Below, in pieces: positions 26,514 to 34,645 of a DNA stretch of 47,750 bases (its first letter is position 1; each line of letters opens with the position of its first letter). Location: assembly GCA_028285465.1 (NCBI GenBank), contig JANQPD010000093.1:1-47750 (forward strand), given 5' to 3'. The notes beneath the pieces were generated by a model. The model was not told the origin of the DNA and did no database searches. It saw only the letters and a program-made list of their open reading frames with translations. Position numbers and translations under genes: made by a program. Origin of the DNA: Owenweeksia sp. (lineage in GTDB: Bacteria; Bacteroidota; Bacteroidia; Flavobacteriales; Schleiferiaceae).

Positions 26514-27739
26514 TCCAGCTCTATTTGGTTACGCAATACATCCTCCATCGTTTGCCGCTCCGTAATCAACTGTGCCTTGCCTTTATGAATGAGCACTTCT
26601 GCAGGCTTGTACCGGCTGTTGTAGTTGTTGGCCATCGTAAAGCAATAGGCCCCGGCATTCCTGAAACACAGGATATCTCCTTCAGTTATTTCACTGATCT
26701 GCCTGTCGCTGGCAAAGGTGTCGGTTTCACAGATGTAGCCCACTACTGTATATACCCGTGGACGTCCTTCGGGATTGCTCACATTTTCGATATGGTGGTA
26801 AGCATCATAAAACATAGGGCGGATCAGGTGATTCAAGCCGGTATCAACACCCGCAAATACGGTTGCCGTAGTAGTTTTCACTACGTTCACTTTGCAGAAG
26901 AAATAGCCGCTTTCACTTACCAGGAACTTGCCCGGCTCAAACTCTATTTCCAGTTCTCGCCCGTATTCCTTACAAAAAGCATTGAAGAGCCGGGTCATCT
27001 TTTCGCCTAGTTCTTCTATATCCGTAGCCATGTCGTTTGGCTTATAGGCTACTTTAAACCCGCTACCAAAATCAATGTACTTGAGGTCGGGAAAATCACG
27101 TGCCACATCCAGCAGAAGTTCGGCACCCCGCAGGAATACATCTACATCCAAAATGTCGCTGCCGGTATGCATATGCAAGCCCTCTACCTGTATATTCAGG
27201 CTCTTTACCAGGCGTTCCAGGTGACGTGTTTGGTGGATGGATATCCCGAATTTACTGTCTATATGACCTGTGGATATCTTAAGGTTTCCCCCTGCCATAA
27301 TATGCGGGTTCATGCGGATACAAACGGGATAGGTATTCCCATAAAGCGCCCCAAACTGCTCCAGGATGCTGAGGTTGTCTATGTTTACCTTTACCCCGAG
27401 GGCTACGGCCTCTTTAATTTCTTCTATAGATACGCCATTGGGTGTGAAGATGATGTCTTTGGGCACGAAGCCTGCTTTTAACCCCAGTTGCACTTCCTGT
27501 ATGGAAACCGTGTCCAGGCCACTGCCAAGCTGTTTAAAAAAACGCAGCACATTGATGTTACTCAAAGCCTTACAGGCGTAGTTGATCTTATGTTTCGTAC
27601 CCTTCAATGCTTTGGAGAGCCGTTTATACTGCGCTTCCATTTTAGCGGTATCATACACATACAGCGGGGTGTTGAATTGCCGGCACACATCCAGCACCGG
27701 CACCCCTGAGATCTCATACACACCTTCTTTGAGGTTCAT
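26507..27739 (-). CDS. lysA: Diaminopimelate decarboxylase
   Basis: A 410-aa fold-type III PLP enzyme. The Schiff-base Lys is in KHKINYACKALSN, HMHTGSDILDVD is the His/Gly stretch of the barrel, YIDFGSGFKV binds the phosphate, EFEPGKFLVSESGYF and CETDTFASDR hold the substrate and catalytic Cys regions, and GAYCFTMANNYNSRYKPAEVL is the C-terminal signature. It makes lysine from meso-DAP, the last step of the pathway served by aspartate kinase and dapD in this window. The 200 bases upstream have no gene; the minus strand has a TACTTTAG that may be a promoter. Confidence 0.95.
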   Translation of the reverse strand: MNLKEGVYEISGVPVLDVCRQFNTPLYVYDTAKMEAQYKRLSKALKGTKHKINYACKALSNINVLRFFKQLGSGLDTVSIQEVQLGLKAGFVPKDIIFTPNGVSIEEIKEAVALGVKVNIDNLSILEQFGALYGNTYPVCIRMNPHIMAGGNLKISTGHIDSKFGISIHQTRHLERLVKSLNIQVEGLHMHTGSDILDVDVFLRGAELLLDVARDFPDLKYIDFGSGFKVAYKPNDMATDIEELGEKMTRLFNAFCKEYGRELEIEFEPGKFLVSESGYFFCKVNVVKTTTATVFAGVDTGLNHLIRPMFYDAYHHIENVSNPEGRPRVYTVVGYICETDTFASDRQISEITEGDILCFRNAGAYCFTMANNYNSRYKPAEVLIHKGKAQLITERQTMEDVLRNQIELEW

Positions 27740-27940
27740 TATTTATAAGAATTAAAATTTAAGGACGCTAAAGTAAGGAGATCGCGCAGATGAACTCAGC
27801 CAAACGGAAAGCGCATTCTCATCCTGTTAAATGCCATTGCCCGTTGAAATATGTATGGGTTTTTATGCACGCCGATCAAGCATTGCCCAGGCTGATCTTT
27901 GTGAACAGTACGTTCCGTTTTCCTTAGGAGCCGGGTGCCG

Positions 27941-28396
27941 TTAAAACTGCCACCAGAAACTCCCGTTTGTTATTTTCAGGGTATCTGTATTGAAGGCAGA
28001 AGTAAGCACAGCATTAAAAGTACCCGAACCGCTGGCCGCTGTATTCTTATCCAGGATAAGGGTGCCGGAAAGCTCATTGCTCCAGAATACGGAACCCGTA
28101 CTATACGAAACAGTAACCGCGTTGGAAACAGCCAGGTCATAACTCCCGGAAGCATTTTCAGGAAAAAACAATTGAAAAGTAGTGCCATCGCCTTTTGAAG
28201 CATTGATTTGGCGGGTTCCTCCCGAGGTTGCCGTACTGCCAATGGTGCCTTCCCACAAAGTACCGTTAACGGTTGCCTTAAACTCGTTTACATTGGATTG
28301 GTCTTCATCATCGTCTTTTGAGCAGGAAGTAAGCATAAGTCCTGAAGACAATACGCTACAAAGGATAAGGCTGCCAAGGGATATAAACTTTTTCAT
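27941..28396 (-). CDS. Small lipoprotein of unknown function
   Basis: A 151-aa protein with a lipoprotein signal (MKKFISLGSLILCSVLSSGLMLTSCSKDDDED; Cys25 as lipid site). The linker is acidic, with DDDED right after the Cys. The rest is predicted beta-rich (FKATVNGTLWEGTIG, NGSFWWQF), resembling the small FKATVNG-type lipoproteins (DUF6252-like) common in Bacteroidota. The role is unknown. It appears monocistronic. Confidence 0.7.
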   Translation of the reverse strand: MKKFISLGSLILCSVLSSGLMLTSCSKDDDEDQSNVNEFKATVNGTLWEGTIGSTATSGGTRQINASKGDGTTFQLFFPENASGSYDLAVSNAVTVSYSTGSVFWSNELSGTLILDKNTAASGSGTFNAVLTSAFNTDTLKITNGSFWWQF

Positions 28397-28454
28397 ACGT
28401 ATTAATTTTCAGCAAATTAAAAACATCGGACAAAGAAATAATACGTATTTCCAT

Positions 28455-28486
28455 AAAAAACCCGGCTCCGCGAGAGCCGGGTTTAC
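28455..28486 (-). terminator. Rho-independent terminator of the outer-membrane protein gene
   Basis: An 11-bp perfect stem (AAACCCGGCTC with GAGCCGGGTTT) around CGCGA. Read on the minus strand it is followed by a run of six T, which ends transcription of the gene at 28516-29130 before the lipoprotein gene. Confidence 0.85.
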
Positions 28487-28515
28487 GTTTTCGGGTTGTA
28501 ATGTACGTTTTGGAG

Positions 28516-29130
28516 TTAATCTCCAAAAAAGCCAAACTTCAATTGCAGTTGTACAATAGGGCTACTGAGTTTACTGGCTGCATCCTGGCGCCCGTTAGAA
28601 GCTACATATTGATACCCACCTACTGCTGCCAGGCGCATCCAGCGGATCAGGTTAAGCTCCACCCCTACCATGGGCGTAGCTACAAAGGCCCCTGCCCGGT
28701 CCAGGGTATTGGACTGATCCCCTATATACTGCTCGGTGCTGATGCTGCCGCCTCCTAAAAGCAAGGTAGAAGTGAGGTGTACCGCCTTCTCCGGGCTAAA
28801 GTTGTACCCCAGCCAAAGGCCTCCATGTCCAAACTCTAAAACATAGTCTACATTAGGAAGAGCGCCATCCGGGTTAGGCAAATTAAAATCCGAGGTCAGG
28901 CCCATGCCGTACCCCCCAAGTATAATGCGTTTGTTGATGAGGGCTCCGCCCCCACCCCCACTGTAATAAGCCGCCTGGCCATCATAGCCCCCTATGGTGA
29001 AGAGGGGGCCGCCAAAGCCTCCGTAGTTGACATTCTCTCCTTCAAATATATACCTGGTTTTATCCTGGGCCTGTATATGGCTTCCTAAAAAAAGGGCTAG
29101 TGCTAAAATGACTAAACGATTTGCGTGCAT
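28516..29130 (-). CDS. Predicted exported beta-rich (outer membrane barrel-like) protein
   Basis: A 204-aa protein with a signal peptide (MHANRLVILALALFLGSHIQAQ). The mature part is Gly-rich with alternating hydrophobic strands (YSGGGGGALINKRIILGGYGMGL, VDYVLEFGHGGLWLGYNF, AVHLTSTLLLGGGS, LIRWMRLAAVGGYQYV) and ends QLQLKFGFFGD, with an aromatic residue near the terminus as in OMP barrels. No family name can be given from memory. It is closed by a strong terminator and has its own start region. Confidence 0.7.
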   Translation of the reverse strand: MHANRLVILALALFLGSHIQAQDKTRYIFEGENVNYGGFGGPLFTIGGYDGQAAYYSGGGGGALINKRIILGGYGMGLTSDFNLPNPDGALPNVDYVLEFGHGGLWLGYNFSPEKAVHLTSTLLLGGGSISTEQYIGDQSNTLDRAGAFVATPMVGVELNLIRWMRLAAVGGYQYVASNGRQDAASKLSSPIVQLQLKFGFFGD

Positions 29131-29214
29131 AAACGGTGATTGATTTTTGGGTTACACTTTGATCCGATTGTTGTAAAACAGTATTTAAAATGATAAGGTA
29201 AACCTGCCAGCCTT

Positions 29215-29222
29215 TACCTTTG
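29215..29222 (+). promoter_or_regulatory. Putative -7 promoter box (TACCTTTG) of rpe
   Basis: An exact TAnnTTTG match 19 bases before the rpe ATG, with the same octamer as at pheT and ruvX. No clear -33 element. Confidence 0.5.
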
Positions 29223-29241
29223 TGGTTCTAATTTTTTTACC

Positions 29242-29889
29242 ATGGCCCTAATTGCTCCATCTTTACTTGCCGCTGATTTTGCTAACCTGCAAGAAGCTTG
29301 CGAAATGCTCAACCGCAGCCAGGCAGATTGGTACCACCTGGATGTAATGGATGGGGTTTTTGTGCCCAATATTTCCTTTGGTCTTCCGGTGATTTCAGCA
29401 ATCAAAAAGCATGCCCGAAAAACACTAGATGTGCACTTGATGATCGTACAACCCGAACGGTATATAAAAGATTTTAAAGCAGCCGGAGCCGATATACTTA
29501 CCGTACATTACGAAGCTTCCACACACCTGCACCGGAGTCTTCAGGCCATTAAGGCTGAGGGCATGCAAGCTGGTGTGGCGCTGAATCCCCATACCCCGGT
29601 GCACCTGCTCAAGGATGTACTGCACGACATCGACCTCGTATGTATGATGAGTGTAAACCCCGGTTTTGGGGGCCAGAAGTTCATTGAAAATACCTACAAT
29701 AAAGTGCGGGAGCTCAAAGCCCTGATCTCCGAAACAGGAAGCGCTACCCGAATAGAAATCGATGGAGGCGTAACCTCCAAAAATGCCGCTCAACTGATAG
29801 AGGCAGGAGCGGATGTGTTGGTAGCAGGCAGCTTTGTCTTTAACGCAGCGGATCCGGAAAAAACCATTTCGGACTTAAAGGCAATTTGA
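29242..29889 (+). CDS. rpe: Ribulose-phosphate 3-epimerase
   Basis: A 215-aa TIM-barrel protein. SLLAADFANLQEA, HLDVMDGVFVPNISFGLPVI (metal His/Asp), DVHLMIVQPE, VCMMSVNPGFGGQKFI (phosphate loop) and RIEIDGGVTSKNAAQLIEAGADVLVAGSFVF are all family motifs. It interconverts ribulose-5-phosphate and xylulose-5-phosphate in the pentose phosphate pathway. It is monocistronic and converges on the split acyltransferase pair. Confidence 0.97.
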   Translation: MALIAPSLLAADFANLQEACEMLNRSQADWYHLDVMDGVFVPNISFGLPVISAIKKHARKTLDVHLMIVQPERYIKDFKAAGADILTVHYEASTHLHRSLQAIKAEGMQAGVALNPHTPVHLLKDVLHDIDLVCMMSVNPGFGGQKFIENTYNKVRELKALISETGSATRIEIDGGVTSKNAAQLIEAGADVLVAGSFVFNAADPEKTISDLKAI

Positions 29890-29927
29890 ATATAGCCGCT
29901 TTAAGGCAAGAGCTTAAAGTAGTTCAT

Positions 29928-30896
29928 CTACTCTTCTCCTTTCCACTTTTTTAATGGTCCGATGTATTCCTTACTCCTTTCGTACGTAAGCATATGGCGG
30001 TCTTTTTTCTCGGGGTAAATGTCTTCGACCGTAAGGAGTATACCGGTTTCTTCTACTTCTCCGAATTCGTAATTGGCCGCCGTACCAAAGGTTTTCATGG
30101 TACTGCTGATGTTCATGTACGTATTGATAAGCGGAGGGATGTTTTCGCCCCTTTCGCGTACCAACTCACGTAATCTCCCGTAGGCCTCTTTGTATTCAAG
30201 CCCCTTGAAGTGTTTCGCATGAGGCACAAGGTCCTCCTCACCCACCAGAGGTTGCTCGGGTGTTACCAGGCCCTCCGGATCGGGAAAGTGCGTTTTGAGG
30301 AAACTCAAGATCATATTGCGGGCCTCCCTTTGAAAACTCGGGTACATGGTTACTTTCCCGAACAGGTATTGCACATCCGGGTTCAGTACAAGGATGGCGC
30401 CCAGTCCGTCCCAAAGGTTATCCATGGAAAAAAGGCCTTTACGGGAGGAGCTGCGCTGGTAAGCGGGCTGTACAAAAGAACGCCCTAGTTCAATGGTATA
30501 GGGCAGATAGTCTTTGTAGAACTTATCGTTGAGTTCAAAGAGGTGTGCGGTTGCCGAAACGATCTTGCCTTCTTCATCACGTTCTGCCGTAGCGCATTTC
30601 AGCAAGCGATACCCGGCAATGATCTCCTGGTCTTCCGGATCCCACAATACCAGTTGCTCGAAGGGCACTTTGGCGGTATCATAAGCGTCTACGTCTAACT
30701 GCTTGCCCGTACCCCCTCCGGCCGTACGGAAGGAAATTTCCCTGAGGCGACCGATTTCTCGCATAATATTGGGGGCATTGTGGTGCGTAACGACATACAA
30801 CTGGTTTCCCCCCTTATTGGTATGACGCAAAAAGCTTTCTTCGGTAAGTTCGCTCAGCAAAGCGTCACGCTCCACTGCTGGTATAATGTTTTTCAT
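29928..30896 (-). CDS. GNAT-type N-acyltransferase (hemolysin/OlsB/GlsB-like)
   Basis: The start at MKNIIPAVERDALL (322 aa) overlaps the stop of the upstream PlsC gene as ATGA; an in-frame ATG at 30953 lies inside that gene. It shares the acyl-ACP GNAT core with the fused enzyme at 17514-19247: NIMREIGRLREISFRTAGGGTG, DAYDTAKVPFEQLVLWDPEDQEIIAGYRLL and TIELGRSFVQPAYQ. The C-terminal 120 residues differ. It probably N-acylates an amino acid or amine as the first step of an aminolipid, with the coupled PlsC gene doing the O-acylation. Confidence 0.83.
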   Translation of the reverse strand: MKNIIPAVERDALLSELTEESFLRHTNKGGNQLYVVTHHNAPNIMREIGRLREISFRTAGGGTGKQLDVDAYDTAKVPFEQLVLWDPEDQEIIAGYRLLKCATAERDEEGKIVSATAHLFELNDKFYKDYLPYTIELGRSFVQPAYQRSSSRKGLFSMDNLWDGLGAILVLNPDVQYLFGKVTMYPSFQREARNMILSFLKTHFPDPEGLVTPEQPLVGEEDLVPHAKHFKGLEYKEAYGRLRELVRERGENIPPLINTYMNISSTMKTFGTAANYEFGEVEETGILLTVEDIYPEKKDRHMLTYERSKEYIGPLKKWKGEE

Positions 30897-31729
30897 TGAT
30901 CTGAAACGCTTTTTAATGGTCCGTACACCATAGTGCGGAGTTCCGTAGCCCACTGCTGGTGCGTTTTGCTTTTGTCAAAATGTGCAGGAGGCAAAGCCTC
31001 GCCAAAGGTAATGGTAATGGTATGGTCGCGCTGCTGGAAGAGTTCATCGGCCAGGTAAAACATTTCGAGGTTGGCTTTTATCCCCAACGCGCGCCTGAAA
31101 TTGCTCAGGTTGTAAAACCAATTGCTGTTGCGGCCGTCTATATAGGTAGGTATAATGGGCTTTTGGTATTTGATCGCCTTTGAAACAAAGCTCTTTTTCC
31201 ACTCCAGGTCCTCCACCCCCTGCTTTTGCTTGCGCGAAACAAGGCCCGCCGGAAAAACCAGTATGGGAATGTCTTTGGCGTAGGTTTCTTCGATCAGGCG
31301 CGTAGCCGCCCGGGGGTTGTCACCCACCTTGTTTACCGGAATAAAAAACTGTTCCAGGTTTTTGATATTGAGCAAAATGTCGTTCACTAAAAACTGGAAG
31401 TCGCTGCGCACCTGGCCCACGGCATACATCAGGGCGATACCGTCCAATCCGCCCAGGGGGTGGTTGCTCGCAATGATACATCCGCCTTCACGCGGAATAT
31501 GTTCTTCGCCTTTTAGTACAATCGTAGTATTGAGCTCGTCCGTGAGCAGGGCTTCCAGGAAATCCATGCCCTTTAAATGGCCAATATTCGCCATTACCTG
31601 GTTGATGTCCTTTTGGTGCACGATCCTCTTGATGTAACGCAACACAAAGCCGGGGAGCCACTTGCGTAGTTTAGGATTCTTTGAATCCAGCACCTGATCT
31701 ATGTCAATGTACTTGTCGGAATTGCTCAA
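30893..31729 (-). CDS. PlsC-type 1-acylglycerol-3-phosphate-like acyltransferase (GlsA-like)
   Basis: A 278-aa protein. IIASNHPLGGLDGIALM is the catalytic His/Asp stretch (HPLGGLD has five residues between His and Asp), and LVFPAGLVSRKQ is the second motif. It aligns by eye with the first half of the fused acyltransferase at 17514-19247 (DINQVM..., GMDFLEALL, HPLGG, FFIPVN, FPAGLVS). There is no signal peptide and no strong membrane helix. It is coupled to the GNAT gene by a 4-base ATGA overlap and lies 33 bases after the saccharopine-dehydrogenase-like gene. Confidence 0.83.
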   Translation of the reverse strand: MSNSDKYIDIDQVLDSKNPKLRKWLPGFVLRYIKRIVHQKDINQVMANIGHLKGMDFLEALLTDELNTTIVLKGEEHIPREGGCIIASNHPLGGLDGIALMYAVGQVRSDFQFLVNDILLNIKNLEQFFIPVNKVGDNPRAATRLIEETYAKDIPILVFPAGLVSRKQKQGVEDLEWKKSFVSKAIKYQKPIIPTYIDGRNSNWFYNLSNFRRALGIKANLEMFYLADELFQQRDHTITITFGEALPPAHFDKSKTHQQWATELRTMVYGPLKSVSDQ

Positions 31730-31762
31730 AATGCGTTCGGTTTGCGGGCCGCAAGGTAAGGC

Positions 31763-32980
31763 CTAATCGGCCGTTTTTCCGTCTACGTAATCCTGTAGAT
31801 ATGAAAAGGGGGTTGTTAACTTGCCCTGCAGGTCCGTTTCCGAGGCTCTCTCCAGGATCCTCTCCGCATCTCCATTAAAAAAGTGAGGCATCACATTCTT
31901 GATCAGTTCATTCCCGAAATCCTCCGAAGCATCACGAGGCAATTCACAAGGCAGGTTGTCTACCGCACTTACGCCTATGCTGCCGGCTGTCTCGAAAGGG
32001 GTTTCCTTTTCGGTCACCGGATCGTAGCCATAAAAGGGGTCCTCGATAGTAGAAGGACGCAAGGTTGAAGCTACCGGGCCATCTATGTCGCAACTGATGT
32101 CGGATACCAGCTTTATGTTGAATGCTTCGTGGCGGGCATCTTCGCGGGAAAAGATAAAGGGAGAGCGCTCACTCCAAAAATGACAGGGGATGTAGATATC
32201 GGTATGCCGGGCATACGGCAGGAAATTGCTTTCAAAGTCTTCCGGATCTTGGTAAAACTCCTGGCGGGAAAAGGCCTGGCCGTCTTTTCTTTTAAAGTAC
32301 TGGCGCACATCCAATTGGGTAAACACAGGTTCGGGGAAAGTTTCTTCGATATACTCGCTGGGAAATACGTGTTTCAGGCGCAAAGCCGATAATACCTCCA
32401 TAGCACCTCCGGCTACCCGCCCCGCCCCGGTAAGGGCTATTTTAAGGTCATCCGGCACTTTTACTTTGATCAGTTCACTTTCCATTTCCTTGCGGTCGTG
32501 GCATTGGTGTGCCGGTTTCAGTTGGTAAGTGTTCATCATTTCTCCCCAGGCCCTGAATGCGTTGTAGGCGCCCACTATACCGGCATACCTCCCAAAGCCC
32601 AACAGGCGCTTTCCCCCATCTTCTTTGAGCATTTCATAATCGATCAGGCGTATCTTCTTACGTAGAATTTCCTGTAAAAGCGTACGGTTATAGGGTTGCA
32701 GCTTATAGGTATGGGAAAAGAAAAGATAGGTTTTGCCCGGTATCAACATATCGAGCGGCACCTCTTTTACGCCTAATAATACTGAACACGCTCCCAGGTC
32801 TTCCTGCAGCGGAATGCCCATGGCTTCGTATTCTTCGTCTTTAAATGCGCGGATGTCACTGGGTTGCACCAGCAGTTCGAGCCCGGGGTATTGCGTCATC
32901 AGGAGTTTACACTGCTGCGGACTAAGAGGTACACGTTTGTCGGGTGGGTTTTTGCCCTCGCGGATAATGCCAAACTTCAT
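31763..32980 (-). CDS. NAD(P)-dependent oxidoreductase of the alanine dehydrogenase/saccharopine dehydrogenase (LKR-like) family
   Basis: A 405-aa protein beginning MKFGIIREGKNPPDKRVPLSPQQC. The N-terminal half (about 1-130) is of the AlaDH/PNT type. LLGFGRYAGIVGAYNAFRAWG and IALTGAGRVAGGAMEVL form the nucleotide-binding part. SIGVSAVDNLPCELPRDASEDFGNEL near the end strongly resembles eukaryotic lysine-ketoglutarate reductase and saccharopine dehydrogenase (Lys1). It could act in lysine breakdown or in another 2-amino acid oxidation. The domain order is clear but the substrate is not. It is two bases downstream of the small secreted-protein gene. Confidence 0.78.
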   Translation of the reverse strand: MKFGIIREGKNPPDKRVPLSPQQCKLLMTQYPGLELLVQPSDIRAFKDEEYEAMGIPLQEDLGACSVLLGVKEVPLDMLIPGKTYLFFSHTYKLQPYNRTLLQEILRKKIRLIDYEMLKEDGGKRLLGFGRYAGIVGAYNAFRAWGEMMNTYQLKPAHQCHDRKEMESELIKVKVPDDLKIALTGAGRVAGGAMEVLSALRLKHVFPSEYIEETFPEPVFTQLDVRQYFKRKDGQAFSRQEFYQDPEDFESNFLPYARHTDIYIPCHFWSERSPFIFSREDARHEAFNIKLVSDISCDIDGPVASTLRPSTIEDPFYGYDPVTEKETPFETAGSIGVSAVDNLPCELPRDASEDFGNELIKNVMPHFFNGDAERILERASETDLQGKLTTPFSYLQDYVDGKTAD

Positions 32981-32982
32981 GG

Positions 32983-33378
32983 TTATAAAACGATCAATTT
33001 TTTAGTGTATCTTTTATCACCAGGTAAACGGAAAAGGTAGAGGCCGCTAACAGGCCGTTGTATCTGCAGTCTGAGAGCCCTTAGATCTTCGGAAAGGTAA
33101 AAAGGCACTTTCTGCCCGCTAAGATCGAAGAGTTGAATGGATTTTCTTAGGTGTGGAGCGAGATTTTCAATAAAAAAGACCCCGCCTTCCGATACGGAGG
33201 GAAACATGTGAAAGGCAGGAAGCGCTTGTGTTGTTGTATTCAGGCTACGCACCCGTAGCTCGAAACACGCCCGCAGGCTATCCAACAAAGTAAAACGCGG
33301 CTGTGCCAGGGCCAAAGCTGCCGAAAAGACACAAAACAGGAGCGTACAAAAAATGGAGCGTTTTTTGCAGAAGTACAT
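32983..33378 (-). CDS. Small exported protein with T9SS-like C-terminal sequence
   Basis: A 131-aa protein with a signal peptide (MYFCKKRSIFCTLLFCVFSAALALAQ). The last 75 residues resemble a type IX sorting domain: HMFPSVSEGGVFFIEN, IQLFDLSGQKVPFYL, RPVSGLYLFRLPGDKRYTKKLIVL. Only about 30 residues lie between signal peptide and this region, so there is almost no cargo. It may be a decayed secreted protein or a small surface protein. It is two bases from the LKR-like gene, so probably co-transcribed with it, and about 40 bases from ssrA on the opposite strand. Confidence 0.65.
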   Translation of the reverse strand: MYFCKKRSIFCTLLFCVFSAALALAQPRFTLLDSLRACFELRVRSLNTTTQALPAFHMFPSVSEGGVFFIENLAPHLRKSIQLFDLSGQKVPFYLSEDLRALRLQIQRPVSGLYLFRLPGDKRYTKKLIVL

Positions 33379-33418
33379 GCGCCGAAAGTAGTAAATTGCG
33401 GCAGTTTTTTGACATACT

Positions 33419-33820
33419 GGGGCTGACCGGTTTCGACAGCAAGACGAAAGAGGTTGTAAGCATGCCGGGCTATGGAGATGTTCGCCCGTAAATCTGATGC
33501 TTCAAACTATAATTGGCGAAAACAACTTCGCGCTTGCCGCCTAATTTTACGGTTAGTAAATTAGCGCTAATCTCAGCGTAAGACGCGAGAGCAAGCTATC
33601 TCTCGGTTCCTAGGTCTGGTTGGAACCGATCAAGAGGTATCATCAAATCCGGACTAGTAGATAAGGCGTTGCGCTTTGTCTTCGAAACTTTAAAAACGCA
33701 ACTAAGCTCTAGGTAGGGTGTTTGTTCCCGGCCTATAGTCTACAAACCAAGAACAGAATAAGCATGTAGAAAGCAGCTTGTTTCCTTGTTTGGACGCGGG
33801 TTCGAGTCCCGCCAGCTCCA
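33419..33820 (+). ncRNA. ssrA: Transfer-messenger RNA (tmRNA)
   Basis: The 5' end GGGGCTGACCGG and 3' end CCAGCTCCA pair as a seven-base acceptor stem. The T-arm (GCGGG-TTCGAGT-CCCGC) lies just before the 3' end. CCA is not encoded: the discriminator A is followed by CAA. The tag reading frame starts at GGC 33515 and gives GENNFALAA then TAA (33542-33544), of the GENNYALAA type known from Bacteroidota, ending in the ALAA degradation signal. The 402-nt length is normal. It rescues stalled ribosomes and tags their products, together with SmpB, which is not in this window. Confidence 0.96.
33515..33544 (+). other. tmRNA tag-peptide reading frame
   Basis: Ten codons inside ssrA encode GENNFALAA and a TAA stop. 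The resume codon is the GGC at 33515. The tag ends in LAA, the usual ClpXP recognition signal. Confidence 0.92.
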
Positions 33821-33827
33821 CAATTAC

Positions 33828-33888
33828 AGAGCAGCGTGTGAGTGCGAGCCTTGCCTGACGGCAGGAGCAACACATGCTGCTCTGTTTT
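33828..33888 (+). terminator. Hairpin terminator after ssrA
   Basis: AGAGCAGCGTGTG (33828-33840) pairs with CACATGCTGCTCT (33871-33883) with one mismatch, giving a long stem, followed by GTTTTTC. The loop holds a smaller GC-rich hairpin (CCTGACGGCAGG). It is the likely end of the tmRNA transcript. Confidence 0.7.
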
Positions 33889-33969
33889 TCTTCGCTCTTA
33901 CGTTCATCCTCTCATATGATTTCCATTGAGTAGAGTATTGCAAAAGGCCTGTTTTTTTCAACTATATTT

Positions 33970-33994
33970 TTGTACACCTTTTGTCCATCAAGGC
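33970..33994 (+). repeat. 25-bp direct repeat, copy 1
   Basis: Identical over 25 bases to 34646-34670 (begins TTGTACACC, ends CATCAAGGC). The following 30 bases are still about 60% alike. Each copy precedes a small exported protein gene, here the lipoprotein at 34055, by roughly 60-75 bases. Confidence 0.85.
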
Positions 33995-34054
33995 CGTGTT
34001 AATGCATAGTAGATCCTTTATATTTTGCATCTTAAATTTTTAATACGGGCTAAA

Positions 34055-34549
34055 ATGACGGAATTGACAAATAGTTTTAAGGGGTTAATTGTGATTTGTA
34101 TAGCTATGGTTCTAGTAATGTCTGGATGTGAGGGAGATAAGGGTTGTTGTTGCGGTTCCTCTGATAGTGGTTTGCGTTGGATAGCTCTTAAAGATAGTAT
34201 AGGTGAAAATTGGGTGTTGCAAGCCGGTCTGGATCGGGGATCCATAGTAATGTTCAATATGGATGGAGATACCATTCCCTGGGCGGGCCTTAGTACAAAT
34301 AACCACAACAATTATGAACCTCTTTTTGATGGGTCGGGAATATCTTTAATCTATAAATATGCTGTCAATCTTTATGAACTGGGATCAGGAATACCCTACC
34401 GAATTCAATATGGAACACTTGGTAGTGATACCCTAAGCATTTATTTCACCACTTACAATTCTGAATGTTATACCAATTTCAGGGTGGATTCAACCCATGT
34501 AAATGGAAATCCTCCTTACAGTATGTTTACTATTGTTAAGGATCTTTAA
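34055..34549 (+). CDS. Putative small lipoprotein of unknown function
   Basis: The start at MTELTNSFKGLIVICIAMVLVMSGCEGDKG gives a 164-aa protein with a lipobox-like MSGC. A Cys cluster (GCCCG) follows. The mature part is polar and beta-like (ENWVLQAGLDRGSIVMFNMDGDTIPW, SGISLIYKYAVNLYELG, TLSIYFTTYN). Codon use is more AT-rich than in the housekeeping genes, suggesting a recent arrival. No known family is recognised. It sits just after ssrA, in the first part of the accessory segment. Confidence 0.65.
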   Translation: MTELTNSFKGLIVICIAMVLVMSGCEGDKGCCCGSSDSGLRWIALKDSIGENWVLQAGLDRGSIVMFNMDGDTIPWAGLSTNNHNNYEPLFDGSGISLIYKYAVNLYELGSGIPYRIQYGTLGSDTLSIYFTTYNSECYTNFRVDSTHVNGNPPYSMFTIVKDL

Positions 34550-34645
34550 ATCTGATATCTAACTCTTCCCGACGGTAGGATAGTGCGGGTGTAAGAACGA
34601 GTGCGAAGAGGTAGATCCGTACTCACACACCACACTCGCACTGAA

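Noticed and set aside
27740..27940. Possible riboswitch or leader before lysA
   Set aside because: The gap before lysA on the minus strand is short on structure; I see no conserved lysine-riboswitch elements.
29899..29919. Hairpin CTTTAAG/CTTAAAG between rpe and the GNAT gene
   Set aside because: AT-rich seven-pair stem with no T-run; too weak to call.
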